This document shows, one piece after another, positions 63,549 to 64,000 of a stretch of 64,000 bases of DNA. The first letter of the stretch is position 1. Each line of letters begins with the position of its first letter. Position numbers and translations under genes: made by a program. The DNA comes from Taklimakanibacter deserti (GTDB lineage Bacteria > Pseudomonadota > Alphaproteobacteria > Rhizobiales > Aestuariivirgaceae): assembly GCA_003574785.1 (NCBI GenBank), contig QORU01000005.1, positions 124,001 to 188,000 on the forward strand, in the 5' to 3' direction. The notes under the pieces are model-generated. The model saw nothing but the letters and a program-made list of their open reading frames with translations, had not been told where the DNA came from and searched no databases.

Positions 63549-64000
63549 TCATAGCGCCGGCCGCAAGGCCAGGCCATCCGGCCCAAAAATGGTCACGGAA
63601 TCGGCCGGAACGCCAACCGTCAGATCATCTCCGGGATTGACGGTGGCGGCCCCGTCCGTCTTGACGGTCAGTTGCGCGCCATCCGCAAGCCCCAGATAGA
63701 TGATGGTTTCGGCCCCAAGCCGCTCGACCACCAGGGCCTTGCCCGTGATCGAGAGCCCGCGCTCCGGGAGGACACCTGTTACAAGAACCTCGGGCCGCAT
63801 GCCAAGGGTCACTTTGTCCCCCTTGGCCAATGATGTAACGAGGCCTCGGGCAAGAGCAAGCTCGCCGCCCGCGGCGAGCTGGATGACGGATTGCGATTTC
63901 ACCTGCCCGGCGAGGAAATTCATCCGCGGGCTGCCGAGGAAGCCCGCGACGAAGAGATTGCGCGGCCGGTTGTAGAGCTCGAGCGGCGAGCCGATCTGCT
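63549..64000 (-). CDS. ABC transporter ATP-binding protein (UgpC/MalK-type), N-terminal part outside window
   Basis: Only the last 149 codons are inside. SPLELYNRPRNLFVAGFLG and SPRMNFL are the highly conserved link at the end of the nucleotide-binding domain of MalK/UgpC-type sugar importers. The rest is the regulatory OB domain (KVTLGMRPEVLVTG, VERLGAETIIYLGL). It should energise uptake of the sugar-amine used by frlB/frlD; permeases and binding protein presumably lie beyond 64000. Confidence 0.9.
   Translation of the reverse strand, partial: QIGSPLELYNRPRNLFVAGFLGSPRMNFLAGQVKSQSVIQLAAGGELALARGLVTSLAKGDKVTLGMRPEVLVTGVLPERGLSITGKALVVERLGAETIIYLGLADGAQLTVKTDGAATVNPGDDLTVGVPADSVTIFGPDGLALRPAL

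Overview
The window is a GC-rich, gene-dense stretch of bacterial chromosome, most likely from an alphaproteobacterium of the order Hyphomicrobiales (Rhizobiales). The evidence is the sdhCDAB order with small cytochrome-b anchor subunits, the neighbourhood EVE / YciI / gpsA / tsaD facing hemC / hemD / mitofilin-like / HemY-like, a soluble NAD-dependent formate dehydrogenase operon (fdsGBA-fdhD-fdsD) behind a LysR regulator, and dispersed palindromes of a type common in this order. No genus is assigned. Both ends cut through genes: an Ntn-hydrolase at base 1 and a sugar-type ABC ATPase at base 64000.

Layout. 1-4024: a tightly coupled run of a C45-type Ntn hydrolase, a DadA-like D-amino-acid dehydrogenase and a PLP racemase fused to a ureohydrolase-like domain that has lost most metal ligands. 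4026-7895 (minus): amidase, LprI/DUF3298 secreted protein, two VOC proteins and an ECF sigma factor. 7986-12887: GabT, an L,D-transpeptidase, a DCC-family protein, a methyltransferase and release factor 3. 13015-16427: succinate dehydrogenase. 16858-22772: TerB-like protein, glycine-zipper lipoprotein, pdxH, SDR, a transsulfuration enzyme, an HtrA-like protease without a visible signal peptide, a deaminase and a PPOX flavoprotein. 22797-26358: class III aminotransferase bracketed by related palindromes, then acetyl-CoA synthetase. 26551-31289: DMT transporter, GFA protein, methyltransferase, EVE, YciI, GpsA, TsaD. 31359-35681: hemC, hemD and two membrane proteins. 35733-35808: tRNA-Thr(CGT), followed by an orphan gene that may have been acquired.

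36603-49330 is more accessory: Sel1 repeats, a DUF922-like HExxH protein, SDR plus FAD-linked 2-hydroxyacid dehydrogenase, a VOC dioxygenase-esterase fusion, an unrecognised pair of genes (four-TM coiled-coil protein plus secreted vWA-like protein), a ureohydrolase with intact metal ligands, a second L,D-transpeptidase and several small membrane proteins. 49577-56595 is the formate oxidation module with its regulator, a readable promoter and candidate operators. 56619-61446 holds a GNAT, an SDR, a glutamine amidotransferase, a tautomerase, an SMP-30 lactonase and a baeRF-like protein. 61464-61626 has two adjacent long cruciform repeats with a common core. 61697-64000 (minus) is a fructoselysine-type module: PfkB kinase, SIS-domain deglycase and an ABC ATPase.

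Formate oxidation feeds NADH, succinate dehydrogenase serves the TCA cycle, and GabT, the class III aminotransferase, the ureohydrolase and AcsA suit a scavenger of amines, amino acids and acetate. The strongest candidates for undescribed biology are the racemase/pseudo-arginase fusion with its two upstream partners (1-4024) and the membrane/vWA-like pair (43314-45163). I could run no database search, so family names rest on motifs and remembered family features.
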